A stretch of 64,000 bases of DNA from Clostridia bacterium (GCA_017502875.1 JAFVUF010000024.1:1-64000); one strand, 5' to 3'; counted from the stretch's first letter, positions 44,428 through 53,156 are shown. Notes: a model not told the origin generated them from the letters alone. Program-made: numbers and translations.

Positions 44428-45444
44428 TTATAAAAAATACCCCTTTAAGCGCCTGACCTCGCCGTATTTAGCGCTCACGCTCTGCGCTTCAAGGGCTAAG
44501 CTCCTGCGAAGCTTGGTGGGGGAGAGAACCTCAGCCTCGCTACCAAGACTCAAAATGAACGGTTTTAGAAGCTTTAAATTAGCGCTCACCTCAATTTCAG
44601 CCTTCTCAGCATAAATACATTTGATTTTGCATAACGGAGCCAGCATTTCATATACACTGCTAAGCGCAGCCTTGCTTACAAGTATGGTGGCAGTCTCACG
44701 CTCGCCAAAATATGAGCCGCAAGCTTCAAGTCTGTTTTGCGGAAGCGGTGTTTTAATCGGCTTACTTTCAAAGCTTACATCTGTTTCTTTTAAATCATAA
44801 AGCTTGCGTATATTAAAGTATCTGTAATTTTCCGTATCACCAAGCTCGCCGAAAAGATATAAGCTTCCGTCATAGCACACAACACTTATCGGCTTTACTA
44901 GATATTCCTTTACCCGTCCGTTTTGCTCCTCAAAGCGCTTATACTCATCATAAAAGTAGCTTAGAATTGAAAATGATAGCATTTTAAGGTTATTTATCGC
45001 GTTGTAAATAACATTTATTGACCATAAATATTTATTTTCTGATTTATCGTCCGGCTCATTGAATTTTATACCTTCAACAAATTCATAGCCAATAAGGTAG
45101 TCATTAAGCTTTCGTTTAAGAGCTTCCTTTATGTCAGGCGTAATTAATGATGAGCTGCTGATTGCGAGAAGCAGAGCGCCGCTTTCCTCCTTTGAAAATG
45201 GCTTTTCAATGTACCACTGGCTTTTATGCTCCGTTTCATCTTTAAAAACACTTGTATATTTTATAGGGTATCCGAGTGAAACGAGTGCTTCAAGTGCTAC
45301 CTTTACTGTTCTTTGGTCAAAGTCCATTCCGTATTCATCGCTTATAAGTCTTGTTATCTTACTTTTAGTCAATCTTTTTTCCATTGAAGAATATTTTTTT
45401 AGTATTTCAAGCGCGTAAAACGAAACGTTTTTCTTTTCACTCAT
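44428..45444 (-). CDS. WYL-domain transcriptional regulator
   Basis: A 338-residue regulator with an N-terminal winged HTH (about 10-60, LTKSKITRLISDEYGMDFDQRTVKVALEALVSLGYPI). The WYL domain (about 150-225) includes PISVVCYDGSLYLFGELGDTENYRYFNIRKLYDLKET. A C-terminal WCX-like region ends LRRSLALEAQSVSAKYGEVRRL. WYL proteins sense small ligands or nucleic acids. An 8-8-8 palindrome sits over its own upstream region, suggesting autoregulation. It is divergent from a small XRE protein. No effector gene lies in its own operon, so its regulon is elsewhere or includes the divergent gene. Confidence 0.88.
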   Translation of the reverse strand: MSEKKNVSFYALEILKKYSSMEKRLTKSKITRLISDEYGMDFDQRTVKVALEALVSLGYPIKYTSVFKDETEHKSQWYIEKPFSKEESGALLLAISSSSLITPDIKEALKRKLNDYLIGYEFVEGIKFNEPDDKSENKYLWSINVIYNAINNLKMLSFSILSYFYDEYKRFEEQNGRVKEYLVKPISVVCYDGSLYLFGELGDTENYRYFNIRKLYDLKETDVSFESKPIKTPLPQNRLEACGSYFGERETATILVSKAALSSVYEMLAPLCKIKCIYAEKAEIEVSANLKLLKPFILSLGSEAEVLSPTKLRRSLALEAQSVSAKYGEVRRLKGYFL

Positions 45445-45493
45445 AAGACAGTTACTCCTTTCTATCTTCCTTACATCTAAATTTTATCATTCT

Positions 45494-45517
45494 AACTGTA
45501 CTTGAAAACGTACAGTT
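45494..45517. promoter_or_regulatory. Perfect 8-8-8 palindrome, candidate WYL-regulator operator
   Basis: AACTGTAC-N8-GTACAGTT lies 50-73 bases upstream of the WYL gene start, within the region expected to hold its promoter (a TAAAAT -10 candidate is just downstream on the minus strand). Confidence 0.7.
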
Positions 45518-45540
45518 ATTTTATATTTGAACATAATTAT

Positions 45541-45610
45541 GACATTTAGTGAGTGTCAACAATACTATTATATCGTTTTATAATAGATTTGTCAATTACT
45601 GAATGTCAAA
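45541..45610. promoter_or_regulatory. Promoter and inverted repeat upstream of the small HTH gene
   Basis: A TATAAT box (45579-45584) with a weak TCAACA (45556-45561) at 17-bp spacing is flanked by GACATTTAGT (45541-45550) and, inverted, ACTGAATGTC (45598-45607). The matching TGACATTYAGT arms about 50 bases apart on both sides of the promoter suggest a looped or bipartite operator for the XRE protein. Confidence 0.6.
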
Positions 45611-45623
45611 TGAGGATTAAATA

Positions 45624-45863
45624 ATGTTCAAGAATAAAAATGACGGAAGAAATAACCTTTGCGGTGAAAGAATAAAAGAGCTTCGATTAAGCTTTCCGAC
45701 CAAGCTTTCACAAAGAGCGCTTGCTGACAAAATGCAGCTTATCGGTATCGACGTTGATAAGAATGCTATACAAAGAATTGAAGCAGGAAAGCGTTTTGTA
45801 ACTGATATAGAGTTAAAAGCCTTTTCCGAAATATTCTCGGTAAGCCTTGATGAGCTTGTTTAG
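45624..45863 (+). CDS. Small XRE/Cro-CI-type HTH protein
   Basis: A 79-residue single-domain DNA-binding protein. The HTH covers about residues 15-75: IKELRLSF, LSQRALADKMQLIGIDVDKNAIQRIEAGKRFVTDIELKAFSEIFSVSLDELV, the classical five-helix Cro/CI layout. GAGGA precedes the ATG by 7 bases. It is divergently oriented from the WYL regulator, and the intergenic palindromes fit mutual or self-regulation. No toxin gene follows; the next element is a thiamine riboswitch unit. Confidence 0.82.
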   Translation: MFKNKNDGRNNLCGERIKELRLSFPTKLSQRALADKMQLIGIDVDKNAIQRIEAGKRFVTDIELKAFSEIFSVSLDELV

Positions 45864-45882
45864 CTTTTATATTTGAAAATAC

Positions 45883-45911
45883 TTGACAAAATATGTGTTT
45901 TGTGATATAAT
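45883..45911 (+). promoter_or_regulatory. Sigma-A promoter of the thiT transcription unit
   Basis: TTGACA (45883-45888) and TATAAT (45906-45911), 17-bp spacing. It drives a leader containing the TPP riboswitch. Confidence 0.9.
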
Positions 45912-45942
45912 TTAGTTACTTACACAGATACAACTTAATAAA

Positions 45943-46041
45943 TTAGTCAGGGGTGCTGATAATTGAGTCGGCTGAGAAACGGTTTTTGTAGCCGTTAACC
46001 CTTTAACCTGATACGGATAATACCGGCGAAGGGAGATTGCA
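45943..46041 (+). ncRNA. TPP riboswitch (THI element)
   Basis: GGGGTGC, GGCTGAGA, AACCCTTTAACCTGAT and CGGATAATACCGGCGAAGGGA occur in the order and spacing of the thiamine pyrophosphate aptamer. It is followed by a strong terminator hairpin, so binding of TPP should stop transcription before thiT. Confidence 0.96.
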
Positions 46042-46054
46042 TTTTGATATATCT

Positions 46055-46085
46055 CGCACAGCGGTTTTCCGCTGTGTTTTTTTAT
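46055..46085 (+). terminator. Riboswitch expression-platform terminator
   Basis: CACAGCGG-TTTT-CCGCTGTG perfect stem (46057-46076) followed by T8. Located between the TPP aptamer and thiT, it acts as the ligand-controlled terminator. Confidence 0.9.
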
Positions 46086-46175
46086 TTCACAGCGAGACCG
46101 ACGCACCGCAAGTATTTGCTATTGAAGGTAAACGGTATCGGTGTGGGATATATTATTTTAGGAGGTTCATTACAA

Positions 46176-46790
46176 ATGAACAACAAAAAATCACTAAGCT
46201 CGCACGCATTAAAGATGTGCGAGTGCGCGCTTATGGTAGCGCTCGCAATCCTTTTTGACCTACTTTCAAAGCTTCTCACAGGCGGAATGTCGGATATGTT
46301 CTGGCCCGGTGGTGGAGGAATCACAATCGGTATGGTACCGCTGGTATTCATCGCTTACCGCCACGGAAATCTCTGGGGAGTGCTTTCCGCATTTGTCTAC
46401 TCGGGAATTCAGCTTGTAACAGGCTGGTACGCTCCGCCCGCGGGCACGATAGGCTCGTTTATACTCTGTATACTGCTTGATTACGTTCTCGCGTTTACTG
46501 TGCTTGGACTTTCAAACGTATTCGCTTCGTTTATAAAGAATAAGCTTATCGGGTACGGCTTCGGAGCCTTTGCCGTATGTATGCTCCGTTTTGTATGCAG
46601 TTTTCTTTCCGGAGCGATACTTTGGGGAGACTGGATAGCCTGGGAGGGCTTTTCTAACCCTTGGCTTTATTCCTTCTGCTACAATATTTCCTATATGCTT
46701 CCAAACGCCATACTTACAGCGCTTATAATCGTCGCGATTTGTACAGTGTTTAATCCCAAAACCTTAAAGAGATATAAAAAGGACAACTGA
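46176..46790 (+). CDS. thiT: Energy-coupled thiamine transporter S component ThiT
   Basis: The thiamine-binding membrane subunit that docks to an ECF energising module (EcfA1A2T, not in the window). The 204-residue product has about six membrane helices. The family residues are present: a glycine-rich first loop (MFWPGGGGITIGMVPL), YRHGNLWGVLSAFVYSGIQLVTG (about 66-88) and PPAGTIGSFILCILLDYVLAF (about 92-112). GGAGG lies 10 bases upstream of the ATG; the frame open to 46044 runs through the riboswitch terminator and is not coding. It is the only gene on the riboswitch-controlled transcript. Confidence 0.93.
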   Translation: MNNKKSLSSHALKMCECALMVALAILFDLLSKLLTGGMSDMFWPGGGGITIGMVPLVFIAYRHGNLWGVLSAFVYSGIQLVTGWYAPPAGTIGSFILCILLDYVLAFTVLGLSNVFASFIKNKLIGYGFGAFAVCMLRFVCSFLSGAILWGDWIAWEGFSNPWLYSFCYNISYMLPNAILTALIIVAICTVFNPKTLKRYKKDN

Positions 46791-46817
46791 TATTTTATAA
46801 AAACGTTTAAAAAATAA

Positions 46818-46876
46818 AAATCCCCCGTAAAACCGAACAAGCTCAAAATGACCTGTTCAGTTTACGGGGGATATTA
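46818..46876 (-). terminator. Large terminator hairpin between thiT and ppdK
   Basis: ATCCCCCGTAAA and TTTACGGGGGAT arms with an inner GAACA/TGTTC pairing. On the minus strand it is followed by TTTTTATTTTTT, so it chiefly ends ppdK; the plus-strand side has only a weak T tract. Confidence 0.82.
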
Positions 46877-46960
46877 TTATCTGCAAACTAAATTACTTGC
46901 GCCTTATGGAAGGGAAGTACAAATGTTTTTCAGAAATAAAGAAATAATCGTTTAAAAGAA

Positions 46961-49582
46961 TTATTTCAGGGCTGCCTGTGCGGCGGCAAGTCTTGCTATC
47001 GGCACACGGAAGGGAGAGCAGGAAACGTAGTCAAGTCCAATATTGTGGCAGAACTCAACTGATGTGGGATCTCCGCCGTGCTCACCGCAGATACCTACGT
47101 GCAGGCTCTTGTTTACGGGACGTCCAAGCTCGATAGCCATCTTCATAAGCTTACCTACACCGGTAGTATCGAGCTTAGCGAAGGGATCGTTCTCGAAGAT
47201 CTTTGCGTCGTAGTAAGCCTCAAGGAACTTACCTGCGTCATCACGGGAGAAGCCGTATGTCATCTGAGTGAGGTCGTTAGTACCGAAGCAGAAGAAGTCT
47301 GCGTTTGCGGCGATCTCATCAGCGGTGAGACATGCTCTCGGAATCTCAATCATAGTACCAACCTCGTACTTGAGGGAAACGCCTGCCGCAGCTATCTCAG
47401 CGTCAGCGGTAGCTACAACTACGCTCTTAACGTACTTAAGCTCCTTAACGTCGCCAACGAGAGGAATCATAATTTCGGGAACAACGTTCCAGTCAGCGTG
47501 AGCCTTCTGAACGTTGATAGCCGCGCGGATAACCGCCTTGGTCTGCATAGCTGCGATTTCAGGGTAGGTAACAGCGAGACGGCAGCCACGGTGTCCCATC
47601 ATGGGGTTGAACTCGTGGAGAGAAGCGATGATTGCCTTGATGTCCTCAACGCTCTTGTTCTGAGCCTTTGCGAGAAGAGCAATGTCCTCATCGGTGGTAG
47701 GAACGAACTCGTGAAGCGGAGGATCGAGGAAACGGATACATACGGGAGTTCCTTCAAGAGCCTCGTAGAGCTTCTCAAAGTCTGACTGCTGATAGGGAAG
47801 TATCTTATCAAGAGCAACCTCTCTCTCAGCGGCGGTGTCAGCGCATATCATCTCTCTGAAAGCAGCTATTCTGTCTGCCTCGAAGAACATATGCTCGGTA
47901 CGGCAAAGACCGATACCCTCAGCGCCAAGCTCACGCGCCTTCTTTGCGTCAGCGGGAGTATCAGCGTTGGTTCTTACCTTAAGGGTACGGAACTCGTCAG
48001 CCCAGCCCATGATGGTGCCGAAGTTGCCGGAGATTTCCGCGTCAACGGTGGGGATAATGCCGTCGTAAATAGCGCCGGTAGAGCCGTTGATGGAGATGTA
48101 ATCGCCTTCAACGTAGGTCTTACCGTTAAGAGTGAACTTCTTGTTCTCCTCGTCCATTGCGATATCGCCGCAACCGGAAACGCAGCACTTACCCATTCCA
48201 CGCGCAACGACAGCAGCGTGAGAGGTCATACCGCCGCGAACGGTGAGGATACCCTGAGCAGCCTTCATACCGGTGATGTCCTCGGGAGAGGTCTCAAGAC
48301 GAACAAGAATTACCTTCTTGCCCTCGTTCTTCCAAGCCTCAGCGTCCTCTGCGGAGAATACTACCTGACCGCAAGCGGCTCCGGGAGAAGCGCCAAGTCC
48401 CTTACCCATAGGAGTAGCGGACTTAAGAGCCTTCGCGTCGAACTGAGGGTGGAGGAGAGTGTCGAGGTTTCTGGGGTCAATCATGAGAACAGCCTCCTGC
48501 TTGGTCTTATGACCCTCAGCAACGAGGTCAACGGCAATCTGAAGCGCTGCCTGAGCAGTTCTCTTACCGTTTCTGGTTTGAAGCATATAGAGCTTCTCGT
48601 TCTCAATGGTGAACTCCATATCCTGCATATCGTGATAGTGGTTTTCGAGGATCTCGCAAACCTTTACGAACTGCTCGTAAGCAGCAGGGAACTTGTTAGC
48701 CATTTCCTGAATGGGCATAGGAGTACGGACACCCGCAACAACGTCCTCGCCCTGAGCGTTGGTGAGGAACTCACCCATCATCTTCTTTTCACCGGTAGCG
48801 GGATCACGGGTAAACGCAACACCTGTACCGCAGTTATCACCCATATTACCGAATGCCATAGCCTGTACGTTTACAGCGGTACCCCAGCTATAAGGGATAT
48901 CGTTGTCGCGGCGGTAAACGTTTGCGCGGGGGTTGTCCCAAGAACGGAAAACAGCCTTAACTGCTCCGATAAGCTGCTCCTTAGGATCGGAGGGGAAGTC
49001 AGCGCCTATCTTAGCCTTGTACTCAGCCTTGAACTGATTTGCAAGCTCTTTGAGGTCGTCAGCGGTAAGCTCAACGTCCTGCTTTACGCCTTTTTCTTCC
49101 TTCATCTTGTCGATGAGCTCCTCGAAGTACTTCTTACCGACCTCCATAACGACGTCGGAGTACATCTGGATAAATCTTCTGTAACAGTCGTAAGCCCAAC
49201 GAGCGTTGCCGGACTTCTTAGCCATAACCTCAACAACCTCTTCGTTAAGACCGAGGTTAAGAATGGTATCCATCATACCGGGCATAGATGCTCTTGCTCC
49301 GGAACGGACGGAAACGAGAAGGGGATTTTCAAGATCACCGAACTTCTTGCCGGTAACCTCCTCCATCTTAACGATGTACTCCATGATCTCAGCCATGATG
49401 TCATCATTAATCTGACGGCCGTCCTCGTAGTACTGAGTACAAGCCTCAGTAGAGATGGTGAAGCCCTGGGGAACGGGGAGACCGATGTTGGTCATTTCAG
49501 CGAGGTTCGCGCCCTTACCGCCAAGGATTTCACGCATGTTTGCGTTACCTTCGGTAAAGAGATAACAATACTTCTTTGCCAT
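46961..49582 (-). CDS. ppdK: Pyruvate phosphate dikinase
   Basis: Reversibly converts pyruvate, ATP and Pi to phosphoenolpyruvate, AMP and PPi. In clostridia it links glycolysis and PPi metabolism. The 873-residue length is standard. Seen in order are an N-terminal ATP-grasp domain (GGKGANLAEMT at about 22), the phosphohistidine loop GGMTSHAAVVARGMGK (about 452-467), and the C-terminal PEP-binding barrel with LCRTEHMFF and CGEHGGDP (catalytic Cys about 834). GGAGG precedes the ATG. It is monocistronic. Confidence 0.98.
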   Translation of the reverse strand: MAKKYCYLFTEGNANMREILGGKGANLAEMTNIGLPVPQGFTISTEACTQYYEDGRQINDDIMAEIMEYIVKMEEVTGKKFGDLENPLLVSVRSGARASMPGMMDTILNLGLNEEVVEVMAKKSGNARWAYDCYRRFIQMYSDVVMEVGKKYFEELIDKMKEEKGVKQDVELTADDLKELANQFKAEYKAKIGADFPSDPKEQLIGAVKAVFRSWDNPRANVYRRDNDIPYSWGTAVNVQAMAFGNMGDNCGTGVAFTRDPATGEKKMMGEFLTNAQGEDVVAGVRTPMPIQEMANKFPAAYEQFVKVCEILENHYHDMQDMEFTIENEKLYMLQTRNGKRTAQAALQIAVDLVAEGHKTKQEAVLMIDPRNLDTLLHPQFDAKALKSATPMGKGLGASPGAACGQVVFSAEDAEAWKNEGKKVILVRLETSPEDITGMKAAQGILTVRGGMTSHAAVVARGMGKCCVSGCGDIAMDEENKKFTLNGKTYVEGDYISINGSTGAIYDGIIPTVDAEISGNFGTIMGWADEFRTLKVRTNADTPADAKKARELGAEGIGLCRTEHMFFEADRIAAFREMICADTAAEREVALDKILPYQQSDFEKLYEALEGTPVCIRFLDPPLHEFVPTTDEDIALLAKAQNKSVEDIKAIIASLHEFNPMMGHRGCRLAVTYPEIAAMQTKAVIRAAINVQKAHADWNVVPEIMIPLVGDVKELKYVKSVVVATADAEIAAAGVSLKYEVGTMIEIPRACLTADEIAANADFFCFGTNDLTQMTYGFSRDDAGKFLEAYYDAKIFENDPFAKLDTTGVGKLMKMAIELGRPVNKSLHVGICGEHGGDPTSVEFCHNIGLDYVSCSPFRVPIARLAAAQAALK

Positions 49583-49625
49583 TTTTTATTCCTCCAAAAA
49601 TTGTTTTTGTTTTTTTAACCTACTG

Positions 49626-49654
49626 ATTATATCACAAAATACTGTGAATTTCCA
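49626..49654 (-). promoter_or_regulatory. ppdK promoter with an overlapping small palindrome
   Basis: On the minus strand TATAAT (49631-49626) has a TGGAAA -35 (4/6 match) at 17-bp spacing. TCACA-N6-TGTGA (49632-49647) lies exactly between the two boxes and could be an operator. Confidence 0.65.
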
Positions 49655-49694
49655 TAGTTAAGAAAAAATATTTACATATTATTAAAATATAACC

Positions 49695-51779
49695 TTACGC
49701 TTTAAGCTCAATTCCGTATTTTTCAAGGAGCTTATTCTTAAATGAGCGTTCAATAGCCTCAATTTCGTCGGTTGCAAGCGTTCTGGTCTTAGCGTTGTAC
49801 TCAACGTTTACAAGAACAGCGCTTGAACCCTTTGCGACACCTGTTCCGAAGTATATGTCAACAGGCTTTACGCTGACCACGAATGGACTTGCGCCTGTGA
49901 TTATCTCACTGTAATCGCAGAAGTGAACGCCGTTTTTAACTATGAAATTGTACTCTCTGATAATTGACGGGAAGCTTGTTTCGTAGCTAATCGACTTTTT
50001 TGTAGCGATAAGCTCCTCGTAGCAGAATTCAACGTAAAGAACATCGTCCTTTGCGAGCTTTCCGTTTTCGAAATTGCCAAGAACCTTTGAGGATATCTTA
50101 CCTACTACGCCTAAGTGCTTACCGAAAGCGGTTATTTCAGCCGCGGCTCCCTTTTCAAACATACCGAAGGCATCGCTGTTCTTAATTTCAATAGGGAGAT
50201 TGTATTCTCCGAGAATGGATTTTACAAGCGCTACCGCGTCGTAAACGGTATACTTTATATCCTTTGTCGCGCCGAAGCCTCTTGTCATCTTAGCGCCGGT
50301 GAGAAGCGCCGCGAACATATTTCTTTCGCTGTAATTGTCATAGCTGTCAGCGTGTCCAACTGTCTTTTTAAAGGTCTTTCCAAGCTCGAAAATACGGATA
50401 TCGCTCTTGCCTGCGGCGAGATTGTTGATAGCCGTCTGAATGAGGTTGTAGGAAAGCGTAGGACGCATAAGCTCAAACCAGGAGGCGAGGGGATTCAGTA
50501 TATGAACGTCGCCGTAGTACTCGCTGCCCTCCGGAATATCAAGAATTCTCATGGAATCCTGCGGAATAAAGCCGTAGGTTAGGACCTCAATAAAGCCGTG
50601 TCCGACCATTATGTCGCGCAGAGTATTCGCGTTTTTGTTTATCGGATTTTCAACGTAAGGCGCGTACAACTTTATCGGCTGGGGCTCAATATTGTGATAT
50701 CCGTAGATACGTCCAACCTCTTCAATAAGGTCGTTGTCTATCTCAATGTCGAGACGGAAGGCGGGAACCTTGACCTCCATCTTCGTACCGTCTATTACCT
50801 TTACGTCAAAGTAACAGCGACGAAGCATTTCGGCGATTTCGTCGGGATAAAGGTTAGTTCCGAGCAGGGAATTGGTTCTGTCAGTGGTGAGAGTAAGCGA
50901 CTGAGGCTTGAAGACCTTATCGACGTAGCAGAACGCCTTTTCGTTTACCTTACCTCCGCAGATATCGGTTATCAGCTTTGTAAGAAGCCTTGCACCGTTG
51001 TAGCAAAGCTCGGTGTTGACGCCTCTTTCGTAGCGGTAGGAGGCCATTGTGGAAACGTGAGTCTTCTTTGAGGTCGTTCTGATAATGATGTGGTCGAAGT
51101 TAGCGCTCTCAATGATGATATTTTTGGTGTCCTTGGTTATCTCGGCGCTCGGACTGCCGATCATACCCGCAGCGCATATGGGCTTAACGTCATCGGTAAT
51201 AAGCAGAGCGCCCTTGGGGAACTCAACCTCGCTGCCGTTGAGGGTAAGGAACTTCGTAGGCTCGTCAACGTTTTTGACTGTTATAGCGCCTTCAAGCTTA
51301 TCGGTGTCAAACACGTGGCTTGGCTGACCGATAAGTATAAGAACGTAGTTACTTATATCTACCACCGCGTTAATGCTCGGAATACCCAGCTTTTCAAGAG
51401 TGTCGACAATATAGTCGGGAGTTTTAACGGTGTTGTCAATGCCCGTAATCTCGATACCGCAGTATCTGTGAACGTCGGGAGAGTCAATTTTTATCTCGTG
51501 GGAGAGCTTGTGCTCCGGAGAAAATTTAAGCTTTACGTCCGCGTCAATGGTCTTGGGAGCAGGAATCTTCTTTGAGATGTATACCTCACGGAGAACACCC
51601 TCAACAGAAAGCATATCGGGGCGGTTAGCCTTGACCTCTATTTCGATAAGAGTGTCGTCCCCGACCTTTTCAATTGACGCTATCTCAAAGCCTTGATAGC
51701 GGAGCCATTCGAGAAGCTCGTCGTAATCGACATCGGTATCGCTTACGCTTTTAAGCAGATTAAATGGAAACTGAAACAT
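49695..51779 (-). CDS. pheT: Phenylalanyl-tRNA synthetase beta subunit, short form
   Basis: The editing and structural subunit of the heterotetrameric synthetase that charges tRNA-Phe. It has 694 residues, against about 790-800 in Bacillus. The N-terminal half-domain (LLKSVSDTDVDYDELLEWLRYQGFEI) runs directly into IEVKANRPDMLSVEGVLREV (about 48-67), with the EMAP/OB tRNA-binding insertion normally between them absent. B3/B4 editing (INAVVDISNYVLILIGQPSHVFD, about 134-156), B5 (about 260-340) and the C-terminal ferredoxin-like anticodon-binding domain (about 600-694) remain. GGGAGG precedes the ATG, 18 bases after pheS. It is co-regulated with pheS by the T-box. Confidence 0.94.
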   Translation of the reverse strand: MFQFPFNLLKSVSDTDVDYDELLEWLRYQGFEIASIEKVGDDTLIEIEVKANRPDMLSVEGVLREVYISKKIPAPKTIDADVKLKFSPEHKLSHEIKIDSPDVHRYCGIEITGIDNTVKTPDYIVDTLEKLGIPSINAVVDISNYVLILIGQPSHVFDTDKLEGAITVKNVDEPTKFLTLNGSEVEFPKGALLITDDVKPICAAGMIGSPSAEITKDTKNIIIESANFDHIIIRTTSKKTHVSTMASYRYERGVNTELCYNGARLLTKLITDICGGKVNEKAFCYVDKVFKPQSLTLTTDRTNSLLGTNLYPDEIAEMLRRCYFDVKVIDGTKMEVKVPAFRLDIEIDNDLIEEVGRIYGYHNIEPQPIKLYAPYVENPINKNANTLRDIMVGHGFIEVLTYGFIPQDSMRILDIPEGSEYYGDVHILNPLASWFELMRPTLSYNLIQTAINNLAAGKSDIRIFELGKTFKKTVGHADSYDNYSERNMFAALLTGAKMTRGFGATKDIKYTVYDAVALVKSILGEYNLPIEIKNSDAFGMFEKGAAAEITAFGKHLGVVGKISSKVLGNFENGKLAKDDVLYVEFCYEELIATKKSISYETSFPSIIREYNFIVKNGVHFCDYSEIITGASPFVVSVKPVDIYFGTGVAKGSSAVLVNVEYNAKTRTLATDEIEAIERSFKNKLLEKYGIELKA

Positions 51780-51797
51780 TTATCGTAACCTCCCTTA

Positions 51798-52796
51798 TTA
51801 AAGCTGTTCCCAAAGGGAAATTTCGTTTTCGAAAAGCTTACGCATTTCGGCAATCTTGAAGTAGAGCATAGGCAGACGGTTAAGTCCCCAGCCGAAAGCA
51901 AAGCCCTGTGTTTCTCTTGAATAGCCGACGCCCTCGAAAACGTTGGGGTGAACCATTCCAGCGCCCGCGACTCTCATCCAGCCCGTGCCCTTACAGGTAC
52001 GGCAGCCCTTACCGCCGCACATAATGCAGCTCATATCGACAGCGGCGCTCGGCTCAGTGTAGGGATAGTAGCAGGGAGAGAAGCGAACCTGCAGAGAATC
52101 ACCGAATATGCGCTTTGCGCTCTCGGTCATCGCCCATTTGAGATTAGCGAGATTTATACCCTCGCCCACAACAAGACCCTCGACCTGATAAAAGCAAGGT
52201 GTATGTTGCATATCTATCTCGTCAACACGGTAAACGACACCGGGGGAGATTATCATAAAGGGCGGCTTGTGAGCAAGCATATAGCGTATCTGAACGCAGG
52301 AGGTGTGAGAACGGAGAAGAACGTTAGGATATTCAAGATAGAAGGTATCCTGCATATCACGTGCGGGGTGATAGTAGGGCATATTGAGCATCTCGTAGTT
52401 GTGCTTATCGTTTTCGACCTCCGGGCCGTACGCGATAGAGAAGCCCATCTCCTTGTAGACGTCCTCCATCATCTTTCCCACTCTTATGAGAGGGTGTATT
52501 TTACCTCTTACGAATTCGGGACTCGCGATAGAGAGGTCAAGAGTAACCTCGGTTTTTGCGCCGGAAGCAAGCTCGGCGCGCATAGCCTTGAACTTAGCCT
52601 CGAACTCGTTTTTCAGCTCGTTTATAAGCTGACCAGCCTCACGCTTGTCCTCGGGAACGAGCGCCTTCATATCGGTGAAAAGCTCTTTCATTGTCTTTTT
52701 GAAAGAGGACTCGATAACGGCAAGTCCGTCGGCAGCGCTTACGGTAGAAAGCTTAGTACCAAGCTCTTCCTTGATTTTTGCGATTTGGTTTTTCAT
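51798..52796 (-). CDS. pheS: Phenylalanyl-tRNA synthetase alpha subunit
   Basis: The catalytic class II subunit, 332 aa. An N-terminal coiled-coil arm (about 1-85) is followed by HPLIRVGKMMEDVYKEMGF (motif 1), LRSHTSCVQIRYM (motif 2 region, about 168), FYQVEGLVVGEGI, and GWGLNRLPMLYF (motif 3, about 305). The ATG at 52796 has AAAGGA 7 bases upstream; the frame continues through the T-box terminator and is not coding there. A T-box leader controls it. Confidence 0.96.
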   Translation of the reverse strand: MKNQIAKIKEELGTKLSTVSAADGLAVIESSFKKTMKELFTDMKALVPEDKREAGQLINELKNEFEAKFKAMRAELASGAKTEVTLDLSIASPEFVRGKIHPLIRVGKMMEDVYKEMGFSIAYGPEVENDKHNYEMLNMPYYHPARDMQDTFYLEYPNVLLRSHTSCVQIRYMLAHKPPFMIISPGVVYRVDEIDMQHTPCFYQVEGLVVGEGINLANLKWAMTESAKRIFGDSLQVRFSPCYYPYTEPSAAVDMSCIMCGGKGCRTCKGTGWMRVAGAGMVHPNVFEGVGYSRETQGFAFGWGLNRLPMLYFKIAEMRKLFENEISLWEQL

Positions 52797-52819
52797 TATG
52801 CTGTCCTTTCTGGAAAATA

Positions 52820-53122
52820 TTAAACAAAAAAATAATGCCGTCTCAAAAAACAATGGGACGATATACTTTAAGCATACCGCGGTACCACCCGTTTTCAAAG
52901 ACAGACATCTTAGCGCTTTTTCCTCCTTAACGCAGAGGTTACGTTTCGTTTAACGCGAGCCGCCCGAGAGGGAGGACAAGGCTTTTCACGAAAGACTCCG
53001 GCGCCGAAATTCCCACAGCGCATCCCCCTCGGAAAGCTCTCAGCCTATCGGCTTTCCGTCTCTGAAAGGTTTAATGATGCTCGCGGTACTGTACGCCATC
53101 AAAGTCGCAAGTATTTTGTTCC
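52820..53122 (-). ncRNA. T-box leader (tRNA-Phe responsive) of pheST
   Basis: The minus-strand leader contains the T-box sequence GGGTGGTACCGCGG (52890-52877), followed by a CGTCCC/GAGACG hairpin and a T7 tract (about 52825-52860), which is the terminator arm. Upstream, a stem with GGAAAGCC/GGCTTTCC-type pairing (53032-53059) forms part of Stem I. GAATTTCGG near 53006 offers a TTC (Phe) specifier, which is an inference from position and the downstream genes. Uncharged tRNA-Phe would stabilise the antiterminator and allow pheS-pheT expression. Confidence 0.93.
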
Positions 53123-53127
53123 TTACA

Positions 53128-53156
53128 ATTATAACACAATAAAATTCATTTGTCAA
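53128..53156 (-). promoter_or_regulatory. Sigma-A promoter of pheS-pheT
   Basis: On the minus strand TTGACA (53156-53151) and TATAAT (53133-53128), 17-bp spacing, immediately upstream of the T-box leader. Confidence 0.9.

Noticed and set aside
44428..45863. WYL regulator as the marker of a defence island
   Set aside because: WYL proteins are common in defence loci, but neighbours here (galE, XRE protein, TPP riboswitch, thiT, ppdK) are housekeeping genes with no nuclease, ATPase or methylase system nearby.
46044..46175. Longer thiT open frame extending into the leader
   Set aside because: The extension runs through the riboswitch terminator and has no ribosome binding site; GGAGG precedes the ATG at 46176.
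47891..49618. A 575-codon open frame on the plus strand over ppdK
   Set aside because: It is antisense to an unambiguous pyruvate phosphate dikinase, has low-complexity Ser/Leu/Val composition and no ribosome binding site; it arises from the codon bias of ppdK.
52797..52898. Longer pheS open frame upstream of 52796
   Set aside because: It overlaps the T-box terminator and lacks a ribosome binding site, while AAAGGA precedes the ATG at 52796.
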